This document shows positions 24,986 through 35,526 of a stretch of DNA of 64,000 bases, in pieces. Numbering within the stretch: position 1 is the first letter of the stretch; the number at the start of each line of letters is the position of its first letter. Source of the DNA: Lactarius indigo (lineage: Eukaryota; Basidiomycota; Agaricomycetes; Russulales; Russulaceae); the NCBI GenBank assembly GCA_025766275.1, contig JAFKAC010000026.1, positions 62,001 through 126,000 of the forward strand, written 5' to 3'. The notes beneath the pieces are model-generated. The model did no database searches. It was not told the DNA's origin and worked only from the letters and a program-made list of their open reading frames with translations. The translations under genes were made by a program, and so were the position numbers.

Positions 24986-25891
24986 TTAGCTACTTCTAAG
25001 GAAGGCAATCTGGCCACCATAGAACCCTAAAAAGTATGGATAGATGAACCGAAGACAAATTTGTCAGAGTCCATTTCTCCGCCAGGGGCCGGACACTCAC
25101 AAAGCTGTGCGGTAAACTTGATCAAATCATTGGGGGCTCCGAGCTGGCACTGGAAAAGGTCCCACATTCAGTTATGTTCCCACCGTTGCAGATCGGGAAG
25201 TGTTTACCAAGTTGGGATCAGTCCGCTGACCCGATTTTGTGTTTACACGGAAGATTGTGCTCGCGAATTTTCCAGTCACGGCTGTCATCTGCTGCCAGTC
25301 GACGTCTGGAATGCCAGTCGGTGCCGGAATGTCTCCAGTTGCATCCGCAACGACGATGGCGTCCGGGTTGCCTTTGGTCGGCCCGTTATTTCTGAAGTCG
25401 AAAACTTGGTGCGTGACTGGCCCTCCTTCACCAGAAAGCTCAACAAAATAGTGTTGGCCGGAAAGTGGGATGCCGTATTTGTCCTCAACTTGCTGGGCAA
25501 AAATCGAGTCGTACGCGTCCCTACTCGGGTAGTTGACCCAGTCGGTATACACATCCTTTTGAATTTGCGAAAATTCGGTTCCGGGGAAAAGGACGGATGT
25601 ATCGAACACCTGGCCTTGGAACCCTTCAGACCTACCCCGACGTCGTTCAGGTTTGTCAGCGTGAGCGCACGACAAGGCGACCACGACTCACGTGTAGGTT
25701 CCTTGCTCTGTACATGTAAAGTTCTGAAATCCGGCGATTATCCCGACAAAGGTCGGGTCAGTTGCCGGCGCAATAAGCTGCTGTTGGTTTGGGGGTAGAG
25801 TCAGAGCAGAGGCGGGGACTTGGCTCCTGCGGGAAGGAATGGCAAAGCCCGGTATGGTCAGAAGGAGTGGAAGGAGTGACAAAGCGAGCAT
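24986..25891 (-). CDS. Secreted DUF3455-family protein
   Basis: The ATG at 25891-25889 gives a clear signal peptide (MLALSLLPLLLTIPGFA). The mature part has the DUF3455 pattern: IIAGFQNFTCTEQGTYT near the start, GQHYFVELSGEGGPVTHQVF, AIVVADATGDIPAPTG, VDWQQMTAVTGKFASTIFRV, then a Cys and KFTAQLWFYGG at the end. Introns at about 25690 (gtgagt..ggtag), 25215 (gtaaac..tccag) and 25105 (gtgagt..tttag) are required to reach the conserved C-terminus. The family is common and secreted in fungi; its biochemical role is unknown. A TATA-like ATTAAATATTC lies about 45 bp upstream of the ATG. Confidence 0.78.
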
Positions 25892-27279
25892 TACAAGTTG
25901 CACCGACAGTAGAAAGGGGGTGGAGGCGGGTGAATATTTAATGAGGTCCCTTCATGTTATACGTGGCTTTTATGGCGGACGTGTGCTTGTTGTAATGGTA
26001 GGCTTCTTGACGTATAGTTGATGGCTCACCTCAGTCCTGATCAGTCCTTAGCTACGGCCCGGGGAATGTGGATGGTTGGTCTTCATCCCTCCGGAATACT
26101 TACCCTAAATGGGTTTTTGAGTGAGGTACGCTGTGGGTCGGGCGAGGATACCCAGTTAGGTTTCGGCCGCTGGTTATGGTTACTGGTCACCGGTCACCGG
26201 TCACCAACCACCGCTTAATCTCACATTCTTGCAATTTATTACTGCCAGGGGGCCTAGCGATATGCCTTCTCATTCGGAGTGGTGTATTCGTGCTGCGACG
26301 GGCCTAAGTCTACGGCCAGTAAGCCGGGATAAAGATGGATTCAAAAAGAAAGAGACCGCCATTTGATCGCTGTTCCAGTGTGGCCATGATGAACGGCGGC
26401 GATACTCTTGTGCATAAAAAAATTGCTTGGCAATATTCTACTTAAGGCGTCGAGGTGGGCCTCTGTAGAGACTGTGATTTTTGTCAGGGTGCCCAGTACA
26501 TGATGTATGATTTCATCTGAGCGATCCTTCGGACACACCGGCAGTTCCCAGTGAAGAGAGAGACTTGCACGATGAGAGAGACTTGCGAGGTTGGTGATTG
26601 GTGATTACAAATAGAACAACCGTATGGTATGACCAATCGAGACAGGCGCTTCGAGGGCAACCATGCCAAAACATTACCGCGGTCATTCGGAAATAAAGCT
26701 GTTGTCTACATATACGAGCAACTGTGATGACGTTCGCCGAGTCTTCTTCGGCACGATCCGCTTCCTATGCATCCGGCCGGGCCAAGTGTACGACGTTTGG
26801 TTGGTGTACTGAACCAATGGCCACCTCCCTGCCCGACTTGTCTCGCGACTTATTGCGTCGACACGATCGGATAAGGATATTAGTCAGAGCTCCTTTTGTG
26901 TACGCAATCAATCCCCCAGGTTGAGCACGAAAAACCGCGCGAGTGCTCGAAACGTCGTGTCTATTCATGCTCACGTGGCGGTAGCGATTTAGAACAGGAA
27001 GCCCGACCCTAAACTATGGTAGATCAATATCCTGACTGGTGCTAGTTATCGTCTAAGAATGAATTTACCGGCGTCGGCGCATTCTGCCCGTCTCTTCTCC
27101 ATCGACCTGAATTTTACAGCCCACTTTCGGTGATGAGTACAAAAATCATGGTAAATGTCCTGAACGTGGCGGCGATGACGAAAACCGACTGTACGAAACA
27201 AGTCTCGACTAGCTATTATAAAAGAGAGCCTACTGTAGTAGGGTCCAGAGTCCATATCGTGTAACTAGTGCTCTATGTG
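25892..27279. other. Intergenic stretch between DUF3455 and CPL1-like genes
   Basis: Promoter side of the DUF3455 gene and 3' side of the CPL1-like gene. At about 26186-26207 the heptamer ggtcacc occurs three times in a row. No gene recognised. Confidence 0.4.
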
Positions 27280-28348
27280 TTATCCCCAGTAAGTAGCTGG
27301 TGCCGGTGTTTTAGGCTGCCCTTGTTGTGCAAAGACGTTCTCGCAGAGGCATTCGGAACGATCGGATGAAGGGAAGAAGCCTTCTTCACAACGCTCGACA
27401 ATGCAGCGGCCGTGGGAGCAGCGAATGTCTTGCGCGTGAGGAATGCTCGTGCAGTCGACTCCCTCGGGACCCTGTTCCGACATGAAAAGGAAAGGATTTG
27501 GAGCCATGCATCCACCACCTGACGAGTGTGAATTTTAAAAAAAAAAATCGAGTAGGTATCACTTACAGCTTTCGAGGGAAATATCCGTGTTGAGACACTC
27601 AAATGCAGCCGAGCCCAGGTATACCCCGCATACCCTCTCGCCACGATCACAAGTCGCCAGCGCGTCCTCGTGGGTGAAGACTCCGTGGCTGCGTGCTCTG
27701 AGATCCGGACTCATGCGCTTATAGGGTTGAGCAACGGCCGAACCGCATCCCTGAGACACAACGTGAGCATTGGGAAGCGATGAACGACCATGTATGCTTA
27801 CGTGGGTGAACGAGCCACACACGCCATTGCAGAGCTTATAAGGGGGCGGGCAAACGCATTTATTCCCTCTTGGAACAAACGGCGACTCGCAGTCGAACGC
27901 GCAAGGATTATCGGGAGTGCAGGCGGGCTGCGAGTTGTCGGGATAGTAACAATTCTCCCTACTCTGGGCGGAATTGATCTGGCACACGTGGGCATGAGCA
28001 CGCGGATCCGCCGCCTGAGGGTGAAAAACTGACCAGTAGGGAAAGATCACTCCTAACTACGGCTACTCCGTGTTTTTTGGCAAGTAACCGAAGATCACTG
28101 TTGGCCTGAATGGCAGCTGGTAGAGACGAGATACACAAGCAGATGTCGATACAGCTTTGAAAGGCGGAAGCAGGGAGATAGAGGCCGACGGAATAAAGGG
28201 CATTTTCGTCAATGGTTGCGCAAACGTCAAGGGAGGCCCGAGGTTCTACATGTTGGCGAAGGGAACGACCAGCACTGGGAGCGGGGAGGGAGAGAAAGAG
28301 AGCCGAAACAATAGCGAACGAGGAGAGGAGGCGACGAGAAAAGCCCAT
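27280..28348 (-). CDS. Secreted cysteine-rich CPL1-like protein
   Basis: Four exons. The ATG at 28348-28346 begins a signal peptide (MGFSRRLLSSFAIVSALFLS, cleavage after about residue 25). The mature part has CATIDENALYSVGLYLPAS and CIDICLCISSLP, then Cys-rich EGF-like stretches (NPCAFDCESPFVPRGNKCVC, PPPYKLCNGVCGSF). It ends in the CPL1-like domain: TCDRGERVCGVYLGSAAFEC, LNTDISLESCGGC, EGVDCTSIPHAQDIRC and GRCIVERCEEGF. Introns used are gtagcc..ctcag near 28050, gtaagc..ctcag near 27800 and gtaagt..gtcag near 27565; the last restores the CGGC motif. CPL1 of Cryptococcus is a secreted factor linked to capsule and virulence; in mushrooms these are probably cell-surface or apoplastic proteins of unknown function. 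Confidence 0.82.
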
Positions 28349-30610
28349 GATAACGAGCGAATGTATGCTGTTCGGCAGCCTACGGGGTATAGTGGGCGGT
28401 TGGGGGGGAGGGGCGTGTGCGACGGTCAAGCCCAGTGCCAAGCTTTAAACGGGGGAGTAGAGAAGGCATGCCGTCAAGTTGATGGCCATTCGTCCCAAGA
28501 AACCATCTGAGAAGCCAAGTTGGCCAAGCGGCCCGAAAGGAAGTATCCCAGAAATAGACGGCCATGCACCAAATGGCGACAAATCGGCGTACCCTTTCAC
28601 CCCGGCTGTGGCGGCCATGACAAGGTGAAACAACACAGTAAACGCGAAGCAAGGCAGCTCTAGAGAAGTCTATAGTAAGCAGACTGCCCAATCGGAGTCT
28701 GGGTCTTCCAAGTAGAATGTCGTTCCCGTGACCAAGGGATAGAGCCGGAATGAGCAATTCACCTCATCGTGACAGCCCAGAGAAAGGAGCCACGGCCAAA
28801 TCAAGCCACCAAGTACTCAGTATAAGAGTATCTAATTCCAGTATTGAACCCTGTCAGGTACGTACACCAAGCAAGGTCACACTGGGTGCCCATACTTCAA
28901 GATGACGGCCTGCAGCTGTCAATAGTATTGATTAAAAAACCGTCTAGTGGCCGATTTACACGCCCAAATTTCTGTAAACAGTTCAAAAGCCCTTTGTTAG
29001 CAACGATTGTTATGCAGCAGAAAAAAATATAGCCATAACTGACCTTCTTCTCTTTGACTCCAGGCTTCTGCGACGGCAGCTCGAAGTAGAGTCAAGCGAT
29101 TTGCATGTTTCACTAGCAACGATCCATGCATCTCGCACATACAGTAGAATGAATGATGTGAAATTTTTTGAATAAACTCTATTTCCGCGGACCTGTAGAA
29201 GTGGTCGAAACTCGGGTGAATGAGCCCGGTTGCCTGACTGTAAGGTCGCCATCATTGCCCATCAAGGCCACCACGCGTTTCGCGGAGATACTGTACACCA
29301 AGTGAGGGCTGCAGCGAACTCAATTTTGCACAAGCCCGTCGCAACGTAGTCGTGACTCTTCGTCCCCCCGATACTCTCTACCTTTGCTAGGAATCTGAAA
29401 TGGGAAATGCGTAGTACAAGAGAAACGGAAGGGCGAGTTGAGGCATTAGTGCTTTGGGGCGTGGGAATGTTCGCACGACGAAGCGCATGGGCATCGGAGC
29501 CCGAGCGTGTTTTAATTCAGCGCCTAATGAAACAGTGTTCAGTAACTTTTTCTCAAAACTTCCGGGTCTTCAGGTTTCCCGTATTTCTGCTATGATGACA
29601 TGCGCGCTTTTTATTTTCGGACTCGGATTTGGCCGTAAAAGATGATCAGTACTGTATGTGTGTGGAGGGTGGTTGGGCGGATATGCTCCTGTGCAACGGT
29701 GACAGAGGTGGGCCAAGCGTCGCCGGCCTCTGGATAGGGCTAGATACTTTGGAAGAAGTTGAGTGACTTGCGATGATCGGATTCTGTTCCATCAAGCCCC
29801 CTACTGATGATCGATGATTGGATATTAAAGCAAGCCTGCCACGTGCAATGCCAGGACAAACTACAGATCAGAACGCACATCAAGCACTCGAATTTACGAA
29901 CTACGAGTACCCAAACCAAGGCTATACCTTCGGCGACGCAAAACGGCGCAGGATGTGAGGCCCACAGTGTCCGTCGCGTCATCGGCCTTTCTCGATCGCC
30001 CTCGCGACGATAGAACTCAGGGGCACGTCGGGCGCGCGCAACGCACTCAGAAGATCATACGCTCACGAGGTACCAAGGGACACACCGCTTCTGTCCGTAG
30101 CGCGGGCGCTCGCAGTGCCCTGATCACCCTCATGCAACTTTCGTGTTGTACCACTTCGACTCCTCCACAATCCCGGCTCACAGCTCCCTGCTCATCGGGG
30201 ACACCAATCCGTCGTTCGTGTTCTAATCAACGGGAAATGATCACCGTGGGATAGACGGGATTTCAACGTCATCGCACAAACTTCCGGTAGAATTTCACGC
30301 GGGCTGTTGTAGTTCTCCGTTTCCTAGCTTCTCTAGCGTCTAGTACAATGCTGATCAGTCTCGTCATGCGCTGCGCTTACGCATCTCGCGCGGTCAGGAC
30401 CAGGATATTCGGACAAACGTTTGTGAACCTGTACAGTGCTGAAGCCGCACACCCTCCACCGCCACCTAGTTCCCGGAGACCCTTCGGCATCTCCTTACGT
30501 TCCGATTAAGCGCCAGGGTAGTCACAGCTCCTGCGGCCTACCGTTCCCGTAATCCAGGCGCAAAATGATGGGTGCCCCCGAAAGGGGGTGCATACTCGGA
30601 GTCCTGGAAG
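28349..30610. other. Long gene-poor stretch
   Basis: About 2.2 kb with only short frames that lack motifs or splice logic. The part next to 28348 is the CPL1-like promoter. I see nothing else that I can support. Confidence 0.4.
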
Positions 30611-30614
30611 CTCT

Positions 30615-30805
30615 TTGAAATCAGTATTGCACATTCCGTTTCCTGCGCCTAAAGTTTCTGATCTCCGGGGAGAACTCCTTTTCTTCCGGAGTGTGCAGAT
30701 TATACAGTACACACATTGTTCAAGGGCGTGCCGCAAGGGTGCCTTGGAGTATTCCTTACAAAATTCGAAGGCCTGAAGTGCGATTGCGTGACCGTGTTTG
30801 CATGT
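30615..30805 (-). pseudogene. Relic of the C-terminal part of a BTB unit
   Basis: On the minus strand the peptide KEYSKAPLRHALEQCVYCI aligns with DEYLIALRDHVSENDCTFCM of the BTB gene. After a frame shift, EEKEFSPEIRN and NVQY align with GEEFCKEIES and DVQYSF. At DNA level, gagttct..ggagatc.aga and gtgcaatact match the gene at 33000-33060. Stops and frame shifts make it non-functional. The rest of the domain was not found upstream. Confidence 0.45.
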
Positions 30806-31542
30806 GAAATGTTCGCTCACAAAATCCCATCAATCCAACTCGGAGGATCATCACCGCGGTCTTCCTCGTGCAACGCGTTGTCCACGGAACATATGGTGAC
30901 AAGGCAGCTAATTTAACCTAAAGTATCGACGATGGCCGTTCCGATTGTCCACGAACGACTTCAAGCGTGAAGTCACGTTACTTTAGCAGCGCCTTCCAGG
31001 AGGCACAGAGCTCAGCCTTCGTTTACGCGAGGCCCAGTCACGAGAGAATATACTACTAGAAGCAGAGGCCGAACCAAAAGTAATAAGCACCTGATGTACC
31101 CGTGCTATAGAGTCGAGAAGAAGAAGGACCCCAGAACAGAAAACTGGGACGCCCGTTGATGGTGTGGCTCTGATGGGAAAATGGTGTGTGGGACAAGTAT
31201 GCCATGAGAAAACCGCGACCAGAGCCGGACCTATCGGAGTCAGAGCGCATTCACTGCGCATTCCATCAAGCATGACCTCAGATTCAAGAATATGGGGCAG
31301 TAAATTGGTGTCGTAACGCAAAGCTGAAGATTACATCGGTTCGACTCAGGCTCCAAGAGACGACTAAGAAAGGTCAAAGGAGATCCAAAGGATACATCAA
31401 CTGCATGGTTGGAGTAAAATATATCCCACGGACGAGGAGGAGTTAGGTGGTCGCGGCAAATTCGGGCCGGGAGTAGCGGAACTGGTTGAGGCCGAGATGC
31501 GCGACAAAACCTCGCCATCACCCAACTTGACTCCCGATCAGA
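30806..31542. other. Intergenic stretch upstream of TBCA
   Basis: No gene recognised. The right end should contain the tubulin cofactor A promoter. Confidence 0.35.
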
Positions 31543-32108
31543 ATGAGCAGCGCAGAGGCCATACGCAAGCAACTTAAAATCAAATCTGGCGTCGTGAAAC
31601 GGTTCGTGTGTGACTATGTCATCTCCTCTATCACGAGATGATCAACCGATACCTTTCTTCTTACTCTCTCAACCTCGACTGAAAATCGGCAGGTACCACA
31701 AGGAACTCGCGCTATACAATACAGAAGTAGTGGAAAACAAAAAGAAGCTCGAGTCTGCTACGGCCGCCGATGCCGGAGGTGGAGAGGAGTCTTGGGACGT
31801 TAGGAATGCCGTATGTATCCCCGCTACCGTCGTGTCTGCCCTCATCCTTTACTTTCTTTCTTACAGAAGAGCCTCGTACGCGAGAGCGAGAACATGGTAC
31901 ACGATACTGCAACTCGACTTGAAAGGGCGGCGGGCGAACTCGACGATCTCGTGGTACGTTGACCCATCCTCGCGTACTACACGCACATTCCCGGGCCCCC
32001 GTCTGATTTTTTGCATATCAGAAATCTACCAAAGGCAACGCAGAATTGGAGCAGGATCCGGAACTACTCAATGCCGAGGAGGTGCTGGCAGCGGCTACGA
32101 GCGCTTGA
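31543..32108 (+). CDS. TBCA: Tubulin-specific chaperone A (tubulin-binding cofactor A)
   Basis: Four exons give a protein of about 110 residues, the normal size for this family. Exon 1 starts at ATG 31543: MSSAEAIRKQLKIKSGVVKRF. After a first intron ending ggcag (31692), it continues YHKELALYNTEVVENKKKLE. Introns gtatgt..ttacag (31809-31866) and gtacgt..tatcag (31954-32020) separate SWDVRNA, SLVRESENMVHDTATRLERA and NAELEQDPELLNAEEVLAAA, with the stop at 32106. The KIK.G.VKR start, the all-helical charged pattern and the short length match yeast Rbl2 and human TBCA, which capture beta-tubulin during folding. This is a housekeeping gene inside an otherwise accessory region. Confidence 0.88.
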
Positions 32109-32890
32109 TCCCGAGCCTCGCAGACAGACGAAAAGGTACGACAGGGAGGGCTATCGGTTATCGAATGGGGGCAGACCTCCAATTACTGTATTACTGTACA
32201 TACACATTTAGTCGATGGCGAACGGGCAACTGCACTATGAGCGTGGCGGCACCTGTCTCTACAGCCCGACCCGACATTGGCGTGATTCGTACTACAGATG
32301 TCAATCGGGCTTCAAGATCACGGACCAACTGTCTCTCATCGATAGGATCGTGATCGAGTGATCGATAGAAATGAACAGCAATCGAATTCTATTATCCGCC
32401 GCCGCCGCAGATGACAACGTTGCTCAACTTGTACTTCTCGGCTCCAACTTGAACCTCGCGCCGCCGTGTGGCGACCGTCACGCTCTGCTTGGCCAACCAA
32501 TAGATGCATATCTCAAACAGGCCGCGTATTTCTTCTCCACGCCGCCGAACAGTTGGAGAGACCCCCAGAAGGAGACGCGATCTAGAAACGGAAGTCGACA
32601 TGTTAATACTACAATGCCCCTCAAACATCCAGCGGGCTGATTCGAAACGGGATGTCCACCAAGGCTAGAAACCCTTGCTTAGTTCCGGTGGGAATAAGTC
32701 ATAGTACAATCCTTGTTGTTCTCTTTATAGGATACATACAAGCACTCGCAGACCATCAAAACACGATCTCATTGGGCCATAAGTTCGTTAGCGCACCCCT
32801 CCTATCGCCACTGGACTAATTCCCCTACTCATACGGTTCCCTTCGGCAATTCCACGATCAGGTGCCGCATTAGCAGCTCACTCAAACCTA
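32109..32890. other. Intergenic stretch between convergent TBCA and double-BTB genes
   Basis: Holds the 3' ends of both genes. A 78-codon minus-strand frame (32392-32628) has no recognisable family. An alternative spliced end of the BTB gene could extend to 32829 but needs an unusually short intron. Confidence 0.4.
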
Positions 32891-34948
32891 TTATAAGCTG
32901 GCCGTTGATCCGAGTGAAACGCAGCAGGCACTCACGGAGGGTGGTATAGACTCGGACGCAGGATGTTCGATGCGAAATGAATATTGCACGTCCCATGCCT
33001 GCACCAGTTTGCTCTCGATCTCCTTGCAGAACTCCTCTCCTTTCAGAGCGTGGGTCTTCATGCAAAAAGTACAGTCATTTTCACTGACATGGTCACGGAG
33101 CGCTATCAAGTATTCATCGCGAAAACTCGAAGGTGTTGCGAGCGCGAACGTAAACAAGTCCAGTTCGAAGATTTCCCTTGAAAACATATCACGAAGCCAA
33201 AGAGGAGGACGGCCAGCGTCGCCAGTATTGTCTTCGCTTATATGGGTAGGCGTGCGACGACACCGATTTGTCAGGGGGCAGCCAACCCAAACTTTTGACG
33301 GCCCGTTGCGACAGTCCATGGACACCTTGAGGCGTGAAATAATGCCGCGTCTGCAGCACTGACGGAAGCGAGAAAGGTCGAGTAATGCACAGCCCTCGAA
33401 CGATCTCAGCACCTCTCCGAGATACTCGAACGTCATCGGATAGCCCAATGTAAGACGAGCTGCGGCTTTCATCTCTGGAATAAGCCTGTGTCTGTACGCG
33501 ACCGCAAATAGGCGGAAGGACTCGGCGCCCGTTGGCGAAAGCAATCCTCTGCGTCTAACCTCCGCACGGATGGACGATTGGACAGCCGTCATCTCATATT
33601 TCTGACAGGCAGCGAGGAGAGTCAATATCTTGTCACCGGAGTCGGGCAACTCGGGTGGAACGGGATACAGCATAGTGATGAGACTGTTCAGGACTTCTGC
33701 GTCCTCGGGTAAATGCACGACAGGAAGGCCATCGACGAGTTGAGGGCCTGGCGGCTGAGGAAGAGACAACAAGTCGCCGAAAAAGGGTGAGGATGTGGCA
33801 AGTATCGATCTTTGGACGCGGAAGTTGACGAGGTCGGACGACTGAAGGACCACATCTGCATCGAGCATATGCATGTTTCGAGGTTGGCGCGAAGGTCCTC
33901 CTGAGGAATTAGAGCAACTCTCGAAAGCTGTTTCTTCCATTACGAGTAAGAGATCTGATTCGGCCTGTCAAAGCGTTCAAATTGTTGACCAAATGCGATC
34001 ATATTATTGACTCACCTTGGTTATACTATCACGATAAACCGCTGACAACGCAGCCCAAAACTCCAGGATGTTCTTGGTAGGAATGGTCGCACAGGCACGG
34101 CATCCTCCACCGGCTTCGGGTCGAGAGCCGCTCCATGACCGAATATGTTCCGTCAAGGTCATATGAAATCTAGAGAGGTTGAAGAGCGATGGGCTTCTTC
34201 CTATGGACAAGATATATTTAGCCAGCTAGCCAGGGACTGGACGACCTGGACCGAGCGGTGGTGTGCGACAAGGACTATCGAACTTCGTGTGACCACGTGA
34301 CGTGACAAAGCGCTTAAGGTCTGACGTAAGATTCACTCGAACTCTCTGGTGATATTTCCAGAGTTCATGAAGAAAAACCCCTGGCATCATTTCGAGCTTC
34401 TCATTTAGACTATCGATAGACAAATTTGGCAGGCCTAATGTGGATTGTGCAGCCTGGAGCATTTCTTGACGAAGCCCATGTTTCTGAGCAAGGGAATACA
34501 TGTAGAGTGATTTCTCCTCCTGGATGAACGACGGGTGCTGCTGAGCAATGTGGTTCCGCATATGCGTCAATACGGCGTCCATCTTGTATTTTTTAGTAGC
34601 AGATAGGAGCTCCATGACGTGTTCGACTGTCGAAGGAAGAATGGGCTGTACCGGGAAGATGTAGGTAAGAAGGCTGAAGATGACCGCACCGCTATCGGGG
34701 AGCTGGACAACTGGGAGTGAGGCGGCTGTCGTATCTGTGGGGATGGCGATACCTGGCTGGGGATTGTCTGCGGCCAGCACCTCCCTGCCAAGTACGGGAG
34801 AGCTATGGAAGATGTAAATCTTTAGTACGCGGAATTCATAGGAGTCGCAAGAACGAAGGATGGAATCCGCTCCAGGGTAGTCGAAGAGCAAGTTCTCGAG
34901 AGATATGACTGGGCCTGAAGGGGGGGTTTCAGGAGCGTGTGTCGACAT
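32891..34948 (-). pseudogene. Double-BTB/POZ protein gene with in-frame TAG
   Basis: Two BTB units are joined in one frame. Unit A starts at ATG 34948 (MSTHAPETPP), has ADSILRSCDSYEFRVLKIYI, SLPVVQLPDSGAVIFSLLTY and ELWKYHQRVRVNLTSDLKRF, and hits TAG at 34228-34226. The same frame then continues LAKYILSIGRSPSLFNLSRF and CRACATIPTKNILEFWAALS to 34016. An intron (34015-33965) joins SITK to AESDLLLVMEETAFE, leading into unit B: LDADVVLQSSDLVNFRVQRS, YPMTFEYLGEVLRSFEG, CTFCMKTHALKGEEFCKEIE. Double-BTB architecture is common in Agaricomycetes, and unit A normally has a Trp near the TAG position, so TGG to TAG is likely. BTB units mediate dimerisation or cullin-3 binding. Unit B has its own ATG at 33940 and an open frame of 349 codons, so it could still be made alone. 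A sequencing error at the TAG would make the whole gene intact. Confidence 0.72.
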
Positions 34949-35526
34949 AGGATGGAAGTTAGAAGGTTGATCGGCTTGTATGACGACCAGCGATATACTC
35001 AGGAGGCAAGGATAGGGTGGGGTAGACGCAGGAGTGCTGCGATACTTCACACGAATTCAGATCATGATGAACGTGGCCTACACGTGGATGAGGTCACCAG
35101 CTGGAATGCGATGGGGGTATCTGAGCATCTCAAACGTGCATTTCTGACGTGAAAGGAGTGCCGCCGAAGGATGTATTGCCATTGGATTTGCGTTGGCAGT
35201 CACGGAAGTACGACTTAGAGTAAACTTTTGAAATAGTTCGATTATCGTCGTGCTGTGTGTGTACACTCTTCGGCGCAGCGCTGCATAACCCATTGCGACA
35301 GCCGATAGGCCATTGTTTACTCGTATTTATGTGTGAACCAAGTAATCCGTTGGGATCGAACCGGTCGCAACGAACCTGTCTCAAACAACATCATTCAAGT
35401 TCGAGTCATTTGTGCTGTGCAATATTATCGATTCGTTACATACACGAAGCAGTGCATACCGTTCGCAGCCAAAGATACGTGGGGTCTCACAGTTTCGACC
35501 TGCGCTCTCACCTCGCAGGAAGTACA

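Noticed and set aside
29400..30260. Several 60-100 codon frames in the gap before the 30.7-kb BTB relic
   Set aside because: Unrelated compositions, no shared splice signals and no similarity to paralogues in the window.
32371..32640. Frames on both strands between TBCA and the BTB gene
   Set aside because: No recognisable family, no start-context or intron support; left as unassigned intergenic DNA.
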